Shown: positions 43,210 through 55,784 of the stretch, piece after piece
Numbering within the stretch: the stretch's first letter is position 1
How the letters are laid out: each line of letters begins with the position of its first letter
NCBI RefSeq assembly: GCF_958295425.1
Contig: NC_081142.1
Coordinates: forward strand, 27,236,822-27,300,821
DNA length: 64,000 bases
Source of the DNA: Solea solea
Lineage: Eukaryota > Chordata > Actinopteri > Pleuronectiformes > Soleidae
Reading direction: 5' to 3'
Notes under the pieces: model-generated
Database searches by the model: none
Told to the model about the DNA's origin: nothing
The model's input: only the letters and a program-made list of their open reading frames with translations
Program-made: the position numbers and the translations under genes

Positions 43210-43600
43210 TGTCCAAAGTTTGCACGTTCTCCCCTTGTGTGCATGGGTTTTCTCCGGCTTCCTCCCTCAGTCCAAAAACATGCAAACATGCAATATGGGG
43301 ATTAGGGGGACACTCTAAATCGATCATAGGTGTGGGTGGTTGTTTTTTGTAGAGTTTTAGTTTTTTTTAATGTGATTCACACGTAATTTCATTCAATGTA
43401 AATCAATTCTCTGGTAACCACAGCTGCCAGTGTTTTCCTGTAAAAACAACAGTTTTTTTTTTAACAGTGTATATGTGTTCCTGTAATGGACTGGCGATCT
43501 GTCCAGAGTGTACCCCGACTATCGCCCTGTCAGCTGGGATTGGCACTGCTCCCCCCGTGACCCTCATGTGGAGGATTAAGAGGTAGAGGATGGATGGATT
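43210..43600 (+). mobile_element. 3' end of a non-LTR retrotransposon (RTE/Rex3-like), decayed
   Basis: In order: TTTGCACGTTCTCCCC, GGGTTTTCTCCGGCTTCCTCCC, AGTCCAAAAACATGCA, then CTGGCGATCTGTCCAGAGTG, TACCCCGACTATCGCCCTGT, GTGACCCTCATGTGGAGGAT and a GATGGATGGA tail. This is the standard 3' region and tail of a very abundant teleost LINE family; the exact family name is from memory. About 150 bp in the middle are poorly matching. Confidence 0.7.
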
Positions 43601-44195
43601 TGGTTGGTTAAGGTCACGATCTCAGTGGCCTCACCAAACACGTTCTTTTCAGGTTTTCCTGAAATTCAACAAATACAACTGGGAGAAACAATTGTGTAGC
43701 CTGGAGGCAGTCCACTGAACATACTATTTCATGACTCAGGGCAAACTACTGCTATTTGGATATTTTGTCCTTCCTATAAAGTCTTATGTGCCTTTTTATC
43801 TCTACAGCGCTACACGTGTGGAATTCAAAGACCGATAAAAAGAGACTTGTCTCGTTTTATCATGCCTCAGCTTTGAATTTCCCTGCTTCCACAGCCCATT
43901 GTCTGAGACCCAGTGGGAGGAGGCCATTTCTTTAAATATCCTCAATGTCACTGCAGTGGAGCGCAGGTCGGCTCTGGGGCCTGCAGACCAGTGAGCTGCT
44001 CCTCGTTTCCATCCCGTCCCAAACGCTGAGCTCACAGTCAGAGATAAGTGCTTCTCCAGAGATGGACCCTCTGTCTCAAATTGCCTTCCACATCTGTGTA
44101 AGAATGTCCACAATGTGCATGTTTAACATGTGACCATTAATCACAGAGAGACAGTCAATTAAAGCCATCAGAGCCACAGAGGCCCGGGCCAGTTC

Positions 44196-44235
<40 letters not shown>
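44196..44235 (+). repeat. (CA)n microsatellite
   Basis: About 20 uninterrupted CA units. Confidence 0.95.
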
Positions 44236-44237
<2 letters not shown>

Positions 44238-44574
44238 TAAGAGGAGACTTTATGGACAAGGATATTGTTCAGTGGACAGAGGACTGACCCTCTAACTATA
44301 GCTACCTTTTTCTTTTTTTTCACTTTCATAAATGACTGATTTAGTAATGGCCACATAATACTGCAATGAGAACAGACTATTACAGTGACTGCCAAAGAAA
44401 GAGAGCAGTCATGAAAGCTATTTATTTATATATTGTGTATTATACATTTATACAGTTTAGCTATCAACAGAGATTTAAATGGAATGAAATAAACTTTAAC
44501 CGGTTCATGTAATGCTAACTATCCATGGCATGTCGATACTGTCATTCTGACATGAACTGTAAAAGTAAAATGAG

Positions 44575-44900
44575 GTTTGAAGCCTTGGACATTCAGAAGC
44601 ATCGTCTGCAACCAGGCTCCTATTGGACGATACCAGCTGACAATCAAGCTGGTGTCAGCTTTTTCCTCTCAACGGGAATCATGTTCTCATGAAAAAGAGC
44701 TGAAACTAGCAATTGAGACCATTAAGAAATTAGAAATCAAGTGAGAAACAGAAGCACATTTTCCTGTATAAACTTCTTTTCTATGGACCCCCTTGTGGCT
44801 ATTCAATATGTTTTCACTTCTTATTTGGTTTCAGGAGGAACCCAGAACACCATGTCCATGTTTTATGCACACTCTATAGAGGTGCTTTTAAAGTAATCAG
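44575..44900 (+). repeat. decayed dispersed repeat, copy 2
   Basis: Contains GCATCGTCTGCAACCAGGCT, CAATTGAGACCATTAAGAAA, AATCAAGTGAGAAACAG, ACATTTTCCTG and CCCCTTGTGGCTATTCAAT in the same order as copy 1. Boundaries are approximate. Confidence 0.5.
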
Positions 44901-45879
44901 ATCGAAAACTAATATGTCCCCGGCGAACTGAGGCTAAAACACTGATAAAACGTAATGTGTTTCACCTCAAAGCCACGTTTGGAGTCACCATCCATCCCTC
45001 AGTGTTGCCATGTCATGTGTATGATCACAGTCCTATGATCCCACTGCATGCCTCCTCTGGTCACTGCTGCAGATGACAAAGCTTTCCACTGATCTGGGCT
45101 TTAAGGAGTGGAGAGATTCACCACAGTGACAGTGTTTACACAGTGGGGTCTACATGGCACAGCTCTGTGTGGAAGCGCAGGCCAGCATCAATCATCCTCT
45201 CACCAGGCAGTCACCAGCCATCAGGACCAACCACTGCTCAGACTGATTATCAAGGAAGCTTTTACATCAATAGCCCAGACCCCCGCCCCTTTAGGCCACC
45301 CCCTGATGACCAGCGAGGTTTGGCAGTCCGCGGCTGAAAAGTCTTGGCCGGCATAAGCAAGGACCCACCATTACCAGCAGCAAATGTGTAAACACCAAAC
45401 TGTTTGACCCTGTGCACAGAGAGGATAAAACGCAGCTAAAGACAAAGCCCCCAAATGAATGGGTGAGGTCAGTATTGGAGCATGTGATTGAGCTAATTGA
45501 AATCAACATCCATGACTGGACACAAAGGGTAGGGGCACTTGGCAGAGCATCTCATGCCAACATCAGTCACCGTTAGACACGACCCTGCCGGCAGTGAGGG
45601 CGCTCTGCTGAGGAGCGGCACAGGCTGCGCGCCTGTCATGACTTTACAGAGCGACGGATCGCAGAGGAGCACCGACTTCACCACTTTCCTATCGCAAGGA
45701 CATTGCAGATGCTTGCAGATGAATCAGAGGGAGCTCAGAGCTTTCACCCCGAGTCGAGGCTGCAGAGGAGGTCTACAGCACTTTCACCCTCAGACTTCCT
45801 TTGGGCCCGCGTTAATGGTGGCTGCTCCACAGAGCCACACCAGCCCCCACACTCCCCCCTCTGCAGCGACTCTGGCACC

Positions 45880-46010
45880 ACGTTAGCCCCGGGCTGCGCA
45901 CATTAATGCTACGCTAATTAGCAAAGGAGCTGACCAACTAATTATGCACAGTTCAGTCGAGACGGCAGAAGTCAGAGGGTATCGCTAATGCTGCACAGCC
46001 ACCACCAGCA
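45880..46010. promoter_or_regulatory. candidate homeodomain-rich regulatory element
   Basis: Palindrome GCTAATTAGC at 45913-45922 and a second TAATTA at 45939-45944 in 35 bp, with TTATGCACA beside it. Unique sequence. Paired TAATTA sites are bound by many homeodomain proteins, possibly including Barhl2 itself. Confidence 0.3.
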
Positions 46011-46306
46011 CACACACGCATTGAAAGCACTGGTTTACTCTATGACAAATGCAATAATACTAATAATAACAATAATAATGATGATAATAATAATAATAAA
46101 AACATTTAACTCACTTTTAAAGGTTCAGTAATAGTGTTTAAAATGTAGAAATTGTAATATATTTCCCATAAGTATGTTTGTATAAGTGTATAGTTGCTTT
46201 GAAATAAAGTTTGTTCAGTGAAATCTGCTCAAAAAATGCTGCTCATCTGCAGAAATCAGTGTTTTTACAGTTCAAGTGACTTGTGGGAGGTCACACTGTT
46301 CCCCTC

Positions 46307-46332
46307 CACACACACACACACACACACACACT
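46307..46332 (+). repeat. (CA)n microsatellite
   Basis: About 12 CA units. Confidence 0.9.
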
Positions 46333-46429
46333 GCACTAACAGTCCAACAAGGTGAATGTCCCAGGGTAAAGACGCGTGAGCAGCATGAGCGACACATACA
46401 CGCAGAGATGTGAGACAGTGATGAGCTAG

Positions 46430-46580
46430 CTTTTAGCTCTTTAGCGCGTTTGCTCCATGAATTACACAACGTGAGCCGAGTTGCCAGGGGCAACCTCCTG
46501 TTAGCGTTTGAAATATTAATGTGCACTGTGATTATCACGCGTCAAACTAATCTGTTGCTATTGCCTGTTTCGCATTCAGA
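46430..46580. promoter_or_regulatory. candidate regulatory element with an RFX-type X-box
   Basis: GTTGCCAGGGGCAAC at 46480-46494 is an inverted repeat of GTTGCC with a 3-nt spacer, the arrangement bound by RFX factors. Flanks include TGAATTACA, ATATTAATG and CACGCGTCAAACTAATC in unique DNA. Confidence 0.35.
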
Positions 46581-47211
46581 ACAAATTATGCTCCATGAAC
46601 AAACCAATCAATTAATCTAAACAAGAAATCCTATTAGTGTGAGACACACGCAATGATCACTTTGACTTTAACTGGTGGGAAACACTGTTGATAATATGTG
46701 TGTGTGTAAATACAGTAAATACATCTACTGGATGTATATATACATGCTGTGTGTACATGTACATATACAAGAAATGTGTATGAAATACACGTTTTTAAAC
46801 TGCACATGTATTGATGATATACTTATACTTAAAGACTCTCTTTGTAGTAAATAATAGTATTTAACATACATGCATAATATATACAGTACACTATATACTA
46901 TAGTTATGTGTTTACACATGATAAATAACTATAAATACAGCTATACATATACAGTTGTATATATAGTTATGTGTGTATACAAGGTACATATTTACACTAA
47001 ACATTGTGTTCTTATTAATTATAAAATGAAGTAATCTAATCATAAATGGAGGGCTATATATGCCAAATAAGATTGAAATCCATGTACTTGTGGCCGTGAT
47101 ACATAAAGGTGGTGTGTTGAGAAACACTGGTGGTAACCATGGAGGAAAGCTGCAGGTCTCCTCAACACTTTCTGAAAATCTACCCACAGCCCAATTAGCA
47201 GTGATGTTTAA

Positions 47212-47310
47212 AAGAGCAGACTTGTGACCAGAAGGTTGGAATCCCAGCTGGGACGTTGCCGCGTATCCGAGGTACTTAACCTGAATTGCCTCAGTAAATA
47301 TCCAGCTGTA
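47212..47310 (+). mobile_element. SINE fragment (tRNA-derived type)
   Basis: AGACTTGTGACCAGAAGGTT, GGAATCCCAGCTGGGA (B-box-like), AGGTACTTAACCTGAATTGC and AATATCCAGCTGTATTAA appear in the order seen in a common teleost SINE. The tail is not recognisable. Confidence 0.6.
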
Positions 47311-48849
47311 TTAACAGATATAGGACATACAATGGGAACACACTTACCCTTCATATGGGATTTAATGGGCGATGTGAGCACACTGTCAGGTTTTTTGTTT
47401 TTTTTGCAGCTTTCTGCAAATAACTTTTCCCCACAAATGAAAAGTTTGCTGCCATAAAAAGTCTATGTATTATCCCAGAGGCAGCCATTATGCTGCCCCT
47501 TTGTCCTGATGGGGAGGAGGGGGGGAGGACGGTGCACTCCATCGGACTGCAGTCATTTGTATTCTGTTCACATGGCACTGATCGTCTGCCACCATCTGCA
47601 TAGTTTTACTGCCTGTGATCATGGTGCTGTTCTGAGGGCCTGTCATCATGCTTTACAACATTGTTAAAGCCCTGCCTGCCTCACTGCAGATGAAATGGCT
47701 CGTTCAAACACTGCTGCTCCTCCATAATGTCTCCAACAAGGGCTGCACGACGACAACGACACCTAAAGTGCCTAAAGACAAATCTGACCAACACTTTGAA
47801 GAGCAATACGCCGAACCACGGATCCACTGAGGCGCGACTGGATTTAAAAGGTCCACATTTTTCTGAGCTGCGAGCAACAGGGACTTTTGACTTTCCATTA
47901 GACAGACACAGTCATCTGCACATCCACATAAAACATCCCCCCATAGAGCCACAACACAGTCATTCAGCTGCTTATGTGTACAATAAATATCACCAATGTG
48001 AAATGCAACAAGCCCAGGGTTATGATATGTGCCTATTAAATGATAAATCATATATTTTAGTATGGTACAAAAACAAAAAAAATATATAAAAAACTTCTTT
48101 GGATAATGATTTTCCAGTGATTTAATGCGCAAGTCTACTTCCTTTGGTGATTCCCAGGTGACGGTGCTTTGCATATTGTTGTGAATAACATCCGTTTGTG
48201 TGATGGGGTGAACCCTGCATTGCTCCCCTCGGCGATGTAAAGCAGTCCTTTAGTGCGAATCACATAGCCAGAGGTGATCACTTCATATTCTCCAAACCTC
48301 AGTCAAATCAAAGGGAAGTGTAATTATTCAAAAGACAGTTGACTGCAGTGTAAAAGTGTGTGTTACTGGAGCTAAACATTTTAAATGAACCCATTTGCAA
48401 CATGTAGATCTGAGCATGTTAATGGTGTGCCACAGGAACGGAACAATCCGTGTTGTTTCTACGTTTTCTGACCAATAAGATCATTTTAAAATCTCATGAT
48501 TCTTATAAATCTTGTAAAAAAATGCTTCTGAATATGTTCCAGTTGGTTTAAACACTATTCAATATTTTTTTACTGTAACTTACTCTGTTTATCCAGTAAT
48601 GCCAAACCCAAATACATCTTCACAGACATCACACAATTCTCCATGGACATGAGATTAAAACTATTCTAGAGGATTTTTACTGTAATAATTTACCATGTAG
48701 TGCAAACACAAATAAATGGGTTACAGGCTAAATTTGAAGAAATTTAAATTGAGATCATACAGTATATTCAAATCAAGCATTATTATTGCGCTGAATCTTA
48801 CCTTAAAGTGAGTATTTCAAGAAGACAACAATCCTCAGTGGATAGTTTA

Positions 48850-49104
48850 TCAATTCATTGTCTACCACTTCTACAAGAGGTGGAGCCAATCACAGCTGAT
48901 ATAGGTCAACATTTATGTCAATTTAGTGTGTCCAACTAACCTGATCTGCATGTTTTTTGACAGTGGGAGGAAACTGGAGAACCCTGGAGAAAACCCAGGT
49001 ACACGAGGGAAGAACCTCGTGAGGGAAGAACCACAGGAAGGCCCTTGATTGACTCTCTTTTTGCTGCAAGGCAACAGTGCTATCCACTATACTGCCGCGT
49101 GGCC
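48850..49104 (-). mobile_element. 3' end of a non-LTR retrotransposon (RTE/Rex3-like), minus orientation
   Basis: Same family as 43210-43600, reversed: TCATTGTCTACCACTTCTAC, CACAGCTGATATAGG, TGCATGTTTTTTGACAGTGG, GAGGAAACTGGAG and GCAACAGTGCTATCCACTAT. It has an internal deletion relative to the family layout and an inserted duplicated GAGGGAAGAACC. Confidence 0.65.
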
Positions 49105-49570
49105 ATACTTGCTCAGTTAGGAACACAAATCCTGCCGCTTGCCTTAGAAGTTTGCGGATTCAAAAATGTTGGTGAAGAAAACACGTTGTGCAAATCATGA
49201 CCTCTTTCGTATTTTTGATTGAATTAGATCGCCTTCTTTTTGAACACATTTATACCACGTACAAGTTTGCGCGACATGTTTTTTTAAATGTTTTGATGGC
49301 CACTGTATGAGCTCTTGAATTGCCCTCTGGGAACAAACAAGGTGTTTTGAATGGAACTGAATCAATTGAAGACAGAATTCAGTTAAAATCTAAGTGTGTG
49401 TGAAAGAAGAGTGTGAAGACCGAAGAGGAGCTGGGTTCAGGAAGGCGTATCGATTTCTTAAGTATGTTGTTAAAGGTCCTGTGATTGACCTGAGCGTGAC
49501 AGCTGGATTTGTGAGTGACTTTGAAGAACTGCAAAAACAAGGCTGCTGTGATAACTCCTGACAAGCCTAT

Positions 49571-49642
49571 ATGCTGCTGCTGCTGCTGCGGCTGCTGGTG
49601 CTTCTGCTGCTGCTGCCGCTGCTGCTGCTGGTGCTGGTGGTG
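49571..49642 (+). repeat. interrupted (CTG)n tract
   Basis: CTG triplets with CGG, GTG, CTT and CCG interruptions. The minus-strand frame gives poly-Ala, but nothing around it supports a protein. Confidence 0.85.
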
Positions 49643-49900
49643 TGGACCAGGCTAAGAGGGCCTTAAGGAAACAGTCAGAAACATTGGAAGACTCATTCTT
49701 CAAACCAGCATGAAGGGCCAACCATGGGCCACAGCTGTTAACGGTATGTGAGGACGCTGAAAGAAAAAACGCTTGGCCCAAATTTGCATGTAAGAATCGC
49801 CAGTGGCACATTTGGATAACAAGACAACAGAGGAGAGGAGGAGGAGGGAGGGAAGAGTCAGCAGCCTCTTTAATAATATGGGGGGGAAAGTCAGAAAATG
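49640..49900. promoter_or_regulatory. candidate non-coding element
   Basis: Unique, balanced-composition block including AAATTTGCATGTAAG (octamer-like ATTTGCAT) between simple repeats. Weak support. Confidence 0.2.
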
Positions 49901-51178
49901 AAACTCTGCCTATAGGTATGAGGCTAATTAACAAAGTTTTGTGTGTGTGTGTGAGAGGGGGGGGGATCCGGGGCAAAAAAAGAATGGTGAGCTTCAATAT
50001 ATTCCCCAAAGATTCTCTTCAAAGCTTAAACAGAAGATATTAAATGCATCAGATATAATAATAATGCAAGCCTTTGTGTGTGAGAGAGTGTGTGTGTGTG
50101 TGAAGGAGTGAGAGAGGGAGATGCTTTAAACTCATGAAATACTTACAATGAGTAAACAACAGTTTGTGTGAAAAGAACATTTTCATACATGCAAATGAGG
50201 CTTTAACAATTAATCAATTAGTAATCAATGACTAAATTAACCACTGACTATTTCATGTTTCATTTAATTAGGTTCAATGTTTGTTTTGATTGAAATACGA
50301 GGTCAACGATCGTAAAAAGTGATTATATTTCCATTTCTTTGCTCCTCTACTGAAAACTTTTGTCAAACAAATCAAGACATATGAGGACATCCTTGTTGAG
50401 GTGTGGGAAAGACTGATTTCATGGACCAAACTACAAATCATTTCATCAAGACAATAACTGGCACATTAAATCTGTGGTAGGTGACTGAGTAATAACCTAA
50501 ACTTATTCCCCTAAACGTGAACTAAAGTGGTGTTATAGAGAAAAGAACACATCTGTGCCATCTCTTGACTGTTTAGAGAGGACGTTCGACAAAGCACCAA
50601 CACGTATACATTCCTCCAGTAGGGAGGTCAGCATTTCATCATTGCTAACAACTGCCTACTCGACAAAGAAACCTGAAAACAAAACAATGTTAAATGTAAA
50701 CAATGAACACATGTCAATATTGGTGGAGTTTATCAGATATTGAGAGAGATCTATGTATTTAACATCCGGATGATTAGAGTCAACATTTAATGATTTTTCT
50801 AACAATCCCACCTACTGCAGCTTTAATTGCTAAATAATTGTCACATGCAATTTTCATAGTCATTGTAGGAGTGATGAGATGCTGAACTCTGGCAAAATGT
50901 GGCATTTGCCTCCTCTACTTTAACTGAAGGTGCTGTTGTGTCATTCTCTCTGTCTGTGAGCAGAACCACGAGACAATGTGCCTGATTAGCTTGTCAACTG
51001 AAATAACAACAATACTAATAATAACAGTAACAATGATAATAAAATTGGAGCTATGTATGTCTCATTCTATAAAGAAGACAGAAGTACAGGTTCAATTCAA
51101 GGACGTGAAAAATGCCTGAAAGATCAATTAAAAGCCAATGTGTGGACCTTGCACTAAAAGAGGCTAGTTATGCAGATC

Positions 51179-51400
51179 TAAGATAAGATAAGATAAGATA
51201 AGATAAGATAAGTTAGTCCTTTATTATTGGTCACACAATGGGGAAACATATGCTGTCACCACAGCAAAGACAGTAAAGGTCATAAACAATAAACGTGCAT
51301 GTTCACATATATGAAAGTACAATATAGAAAGATATCGACTATTATGATCATAAAATAGAATAGTATAGACTATACAGCACTATACATGAAGTAACCAAAA
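51179..51400 (-). mobile_element. non-LTR retrotransposon 3' tail with pentanucleotide run
   Basis: On the minus strand the order is TTTCCCCATTGTGTGACCAA, TAATAAAGGACTAAC, then (TTATC)n, the usual ending of a teleost LINE or its SINE partner. AATAAA sits just before the tail. The 5' extent is approximate. Confidence 0.5.
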
Positions 51401-51510
51401 GTATGGGGCTTCACATACTGTATACAGGCTAAACCAGATACTGCAACGGCAGTGTTATACTGCGCATAGAAGGACAACTAACATGTTTCATGAGGTCTAT
51501 GTATATTAAA

Positions 51511-51996
51511 TAGTGCTGTCAATTAAACGTGTTATTAACGGTGTTAACGTAAGTCCATTTTAACGCCGTCAATTTTTTTATTGGATCATTTCTCGACGCA
51601 CTCCCCACATGCAAGTCATGATGTACACAGTGTTACCAACCAAGCTGGCAGACCACCGAACCATAGTAAGGAGACCACCAAAGACTGCTAGCTCCTTTAG
51701 CTTGGATTTGCTTGTTACGGCAACAACACATTAAAGCACGGCACTTTATTCACACACTGCAGCTGATACACAGCCTCTCTTATTATTGTGTGGCTCTCAC
51801 AATAAGAGGAATAACTCACAATATGCAGGTGACAGAGATATTGTCTCAATAAAAAAAAAAAAATTTGCACAAAGCGAGCAGATCCATTTTTCTATGTTGA
51901 TAAGAGCATTAAATAATAATAGATACAAATGTGTGATTAATTATGACATTAATGCGATTAATCGCGATTAAATATTTGAATCGTTTGATAGCACTA
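51511..51996. mobile_element. non-autonomous hAT-type MITE, nearly intact
   Basis: Terminal inverted repeats TAGTGCTGTCAA (left) and TAGTGCTATCAA (right, reverse complement) match 11 of 12. They are flanked by 8-bp direct repeats ATATTAAA (51503-51510) and ATATGAAA (51997-52004), matching 7 of 8; an 8-bp target duplication is the hAT signature. It is 486 bp and encodes no transposase, so it would be mobilised in trans if at all. ATTAATCGCGATTAAATA near the right end is shared with 22527-22586. Confidence 0.7.
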
Positions 51997-52620
51997 ATAT
52001 GAAACCACATATTTATTTTCATATTTTGGGTGAAGTAAACCTTTAAGATTGCTGGCAGTAAATGGGAACTATCTAAAGTGCACAGCACTGTGTGATTTCT
52101 GTGACTGTTCCTGTTGCCGCAGCCAAAACTGGTTACAAGCGCTTTTCCTGGAAGGCAGCTCTCAGATATCTGAGGCCAATTCAGCGTGGCAAGAAGTGAT
52201 GAGTTACCACGACGGCAGCTCCTGATTCCAGCCCTTCAGGTTTCCTCACAGCAGCGTGTTTGGACTCAGACTCGCCAAAGGTTGATCGCGGCTCTTGTCA
52301 ACCTTGAGCAGGTCTCCGACCCCGGGCCTGTCCCGTCCGACGCCTCCATCCATTTGTGGATCTCCGAGAGCCCAGGGGTCGTCTGCCTTCGCCCCTTTGC
52401 TTGGATCCTCGCTCTGCCAACTCCACTTACCATCTCCCGCCTGCTTCTCGCCAATCTGCTGCTATTCCACCCAGCGCTGATACACAGCAGCCAACAAGTG
52501 TTGTGTTATCTTTCACTATATGTGCCTTTCTACAGTTTTTTTTTTACACTCTTCCCAAACTGTCGACTCACATTGCATTACAGTGGTGTGCTATAACACT
52601 CCGAGCCATTGCAAAGGATC

Positions 52621-53025
52621 AGCTTCTATTAGTGCCCCTATTATCATCCCAAATCAGTTGCATTTTAGCATTTAAGTGTTGAAAGTTCACACTGCATTTT
52701 CCCGACACCGCGCCTCAAGCTACAGAAGACACGTCAGGCAGCCACCGATAACATAACATGCTCTTTTTCTCTCTCCCACGACTTCTCTAACACACTGGCT
52801 GTGGGGATTTCACATCAGGGCCAGAGTTAGGTGTGATGAAATGCTCACTGAAAGTTCCTGGTACAGGCAAGAAACGATCACAGTGTTCAGCCAGGGTTTG
52901 TGTTTGTGCCGCAAACACTAAGCTAATCATCAGTCCCTTTTCTTATTCTAGGCAACACTGGAGCTCTCTTTATCATTCTTTTTTACCATCCCTCCCATAC
53001 CCACTACACACTCACTGAATCCACA
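52621..53025 (+). repeat. segmental duplication, unit A
   Basis: Aligns along its length with 53945-54374: GTTGCATTTTAGC, GAAAGTTCACACTGCATTTT, CGATAACATAACATGCT, GGGATTTCACATCAGGGCCA, GAAATGCTC, AGGCAACACTGGAGCTCTCT, CTCACTGAATCCACA. By eye identity is about 80% with small indels. No coding sense is evident. Confidence 0.85.
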
Positions 53026-53944
53026 GACATTGCAGCATTTGGTAACATGGTGTTTTTCCACGTTTCAATAACATAAATATTCTGTAGCCTAGAGAGGTGC
53101 TGAATAAATACAAACCATTTAGCATTTAATGTAATATATTTATGAAGTTAATAACATGTTCTTTTGTGACATGATTTTCTAATATTGCAACACTGTAACA
53201 CTTTAAAACAGTGAAACAGGTAAAAGTTATATACAATGTGATGTGTTTGTGCATTTGTAACATATTTTGTAAACATTGTAACATTTTTCCACTTTTTTGA
53301 TGACAATGTTTGTTTTATGATGTAAAGTAATATTTTATCTTGTAACCAGTTTTGAGTGGCGTAATGGTTTGGTGACATGTAACGTGTAACATAACATACA
53401 GTATTTCGTTGGACTATCTTGTAATTTATTCACTAACATAAAATTTTTATGAGGTTATTGTTATGAGATTTTTCAAAACACTTTTCTTGAAAAATGTAGG
53501 ATTCTCTGATTTTGTAACATGTTTGGTTTTATTGGAGGAATGCTTTTGATGACGTTGTTTTATTAAAATAACAAGTTTTTGTAACATTGCAACATTGTTT
53601 AGAACATTTTTTGTGTTTTTGTTACAATTAGTTATAGAACAATGTTCTATAACAATGTTTGTTTAACATTGCAACATGTTCAGGTAAAAAGTTTATCTAA
53701 CTTATAAACATTGTAACGTTGTGTAAGAAGTTTTGCGGTGGGTATTGGTAACATTAGTTAACAATAGCTAGCCCTAGTTATCTTTGCATTTCTGACTTTT
53801 CAACTTAACACGGTAAACTCTGAAACCTCTGAATTTTGGTCTAAATGGAACGCAGCATTATTTGTTGGTTTTAATGAATTTCAATATTTTGTAACATGTT
53901 TTGGTAGCTGTGAAGTTAATAACACGTTTTACTAACATAACACA
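53026..53944. repeat. diffuse AACAT/GTAACATTG-rich low-complexity tract
   Basis: Dozens of GTAACAT, AACATTG and TTTTGTAAC words at irregular spacing, including a near-perfect palindrome GTTATAGAACA-A-TGTTCTATAAC (53631-53653). A SINE-tail-like AATAAATACAAACCATTTAG is at 53105. The same words reappear at 54950-55200. Confidence 0.55.
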
Positions 53945-54374
53945 AGCTTCCATTAATGTGCCTCTTATCATTTCTAATAAGTTGCATTTTAGCGTTTAAG
54001 TGTCGAAAGTTCACACTGCATTTTCCAACACCGTGCCTCAAGGTACAGAAGACACATCAGGCAGCTGCCGATAACATAACATGCTGTTTCTTCTCTCTCG
54101 TTCGCGACTTCTCTCTCTAACACACTGACTGTAAAATTACTGTGGGATTTCACATCAGGGCCAGAGTTGTGTGTGATGAAATGCTCGCTGAAAGTTCTTG
54201 GCACTGGCAATAAAAGTTCACAATGTTCAGCCAGTGTTTGCGCAACAAATACGGAGCTAATCATCAGTCACTATTCTCTTCTAGGCAACACTGGAGCTCT
54301 CTTTATAATCCCTTTTACCATTTCCAGTGATGCCACCCCCCTCGCATACCCACTCCCCACTCACTGAATCCACA
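53945..54374 (+). repeat. segmental duplication, unit B
   Basis: Diverged direct copy of 52621-53025, 1,324 bp downstream. It has an added CTGTAAAATTACTG segment and a few extra bases near its 3' end. Confidence 0.85.
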
Positions 54375-55202
54375 TACACTCCCCCTCCTCCTCCTCCTCG
54401 TCCTCCTCCACCACCAATTCAACCCGAGGCTGTTCATATCTAATGAAAGAGAAGATAAGGCACAGACAGTCAGGATCACACACTAAGATGCCTGCCCTAC
54501 ATTGTGCCATTTCTTCCACCAAATACTTCCCTGACATTATTTAAAGTGATTACATTTAGCAGAAGTGAATGTCATGGAACAGCACAATTAATCTCATGGC
54601 AAACTCAGCCTTTTTGACAATCTCTCCCTACAGGGTGGCCCGCCCCACTCCAGCCCCATCACACACACACACACACACACAGATGTCCTGTCATCCATAC
54701 TGTGAAAACTATACATCAGAAAACAAAGAAAATGCTGGCTTATGTTTCAATCCAAGAGGAAACATTTGCTGTCAGACGAGTTTACCTCTCAGTGAACAAC
54801 ACGAAGATGCTCGTGCTGGATCTATTTACAGCACTTTCTCACTTTCAGCAGCGTCAATAAAAAATAATAACGTTAGCAAATCCCTTTTAGAAGAAATGAT
54901 ACACATTATTTCATAAAACAAGAAACTATATGGGACAATAAACAATATTATCAGACATTGCAATAACAAGCTTTCATAAGTTCATAGTTAATTCTTTCTA
55001 ACAATTCAAAAAAAATTTAAAACGTAAGTCATTTTTTGTGTTTTATGAACATTTTGCGACATTATGAAATTCAGTAATTTAAAATAGATTTTATAACATG
55101 TGTAAGTAACATTTAACAACATCTTTTTGTGAAATTACAAGATTTTGCAACACTTTTTGCTAGCAGAGTGGTTTTGAATATAGTTTTAGTAACATGACAT
55201 TT

Positions 55203-55292
55203 GTACCCCGCCTTATATCAGCTGGGATTTGCACCAGCGCCTCCCGTGACCCTCATGTGGAGGATAAAGCAGCAGAAGAAGAATGAATGAAT
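55203..55292 (+). mobile_element. non-LTR retrotransposon 3' tail fragment
   Basis: GTACCCCGCCTTATATCAGC, TGACCCTCATGTGGAGGATA and AAGCAGCAGAAGAAGAATGA match the end of the element at 43210-43600; only the last 90 bp are present. Confidence 0.65.
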
Positions 55293-55742
55293 AACATTTT
55301 AAGCACTTTTTGGTAAAGCAGCTAATGTTTTGTTTTTTGTTTTTTTGTAATAACATGACTTCATTCTTTAATTCTGTATTTCCAGAAACAAAAGCACAAA
55401 TTTCAAAAATATCAGTATTTCTGTGCATTTTCTGAAATCTTGCAGATACAAACCAAACACAGGTTACAGATAGAGAACTAGATAATCAAAAAGAAAGCCT
55501 TTTTTTTTTTTACAACTGCTGCAATGAATCGCAATTATTTCGATTCTGATAATCATGAAAGGAAATGGTGACATCATCACCATGTCTACTTCAAAAACAA
55601 GAGCGTCATATTATATAAATGCACATGTATTTGGTAAAATACATTAATATAGTATCGGCTCATTTACATCATATTACATGTGTCCAACACCGACACACAA
55701 AAATCATGAATGTAAAAGGAGCCACGTTCAGCATGGGCTGAC

Positions 55743-55746
<4 letters not shown>

Positions 55747-55780
<34 letters not shown>
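55747..55780 (+). repeat. (CA)n microsatellite
   Basis: About 17 CA units. Confidence 0.95.

Positions 55781-55784
<4 letters not shown>

Noticed and set aside
45108..45886. Overlapping 80-115 residue plus-strand frames
   Set aside because: No recognisable domain, start context or splice sites; composition resembles unique non-coding DNA.
49470..50009. 179-residue minus-strand open frame with two poly-Ala runs
   Set aside because: The Ala runs come from an interrupted CTG repeat; no domain, no splice context and no codon pattern of a gene.
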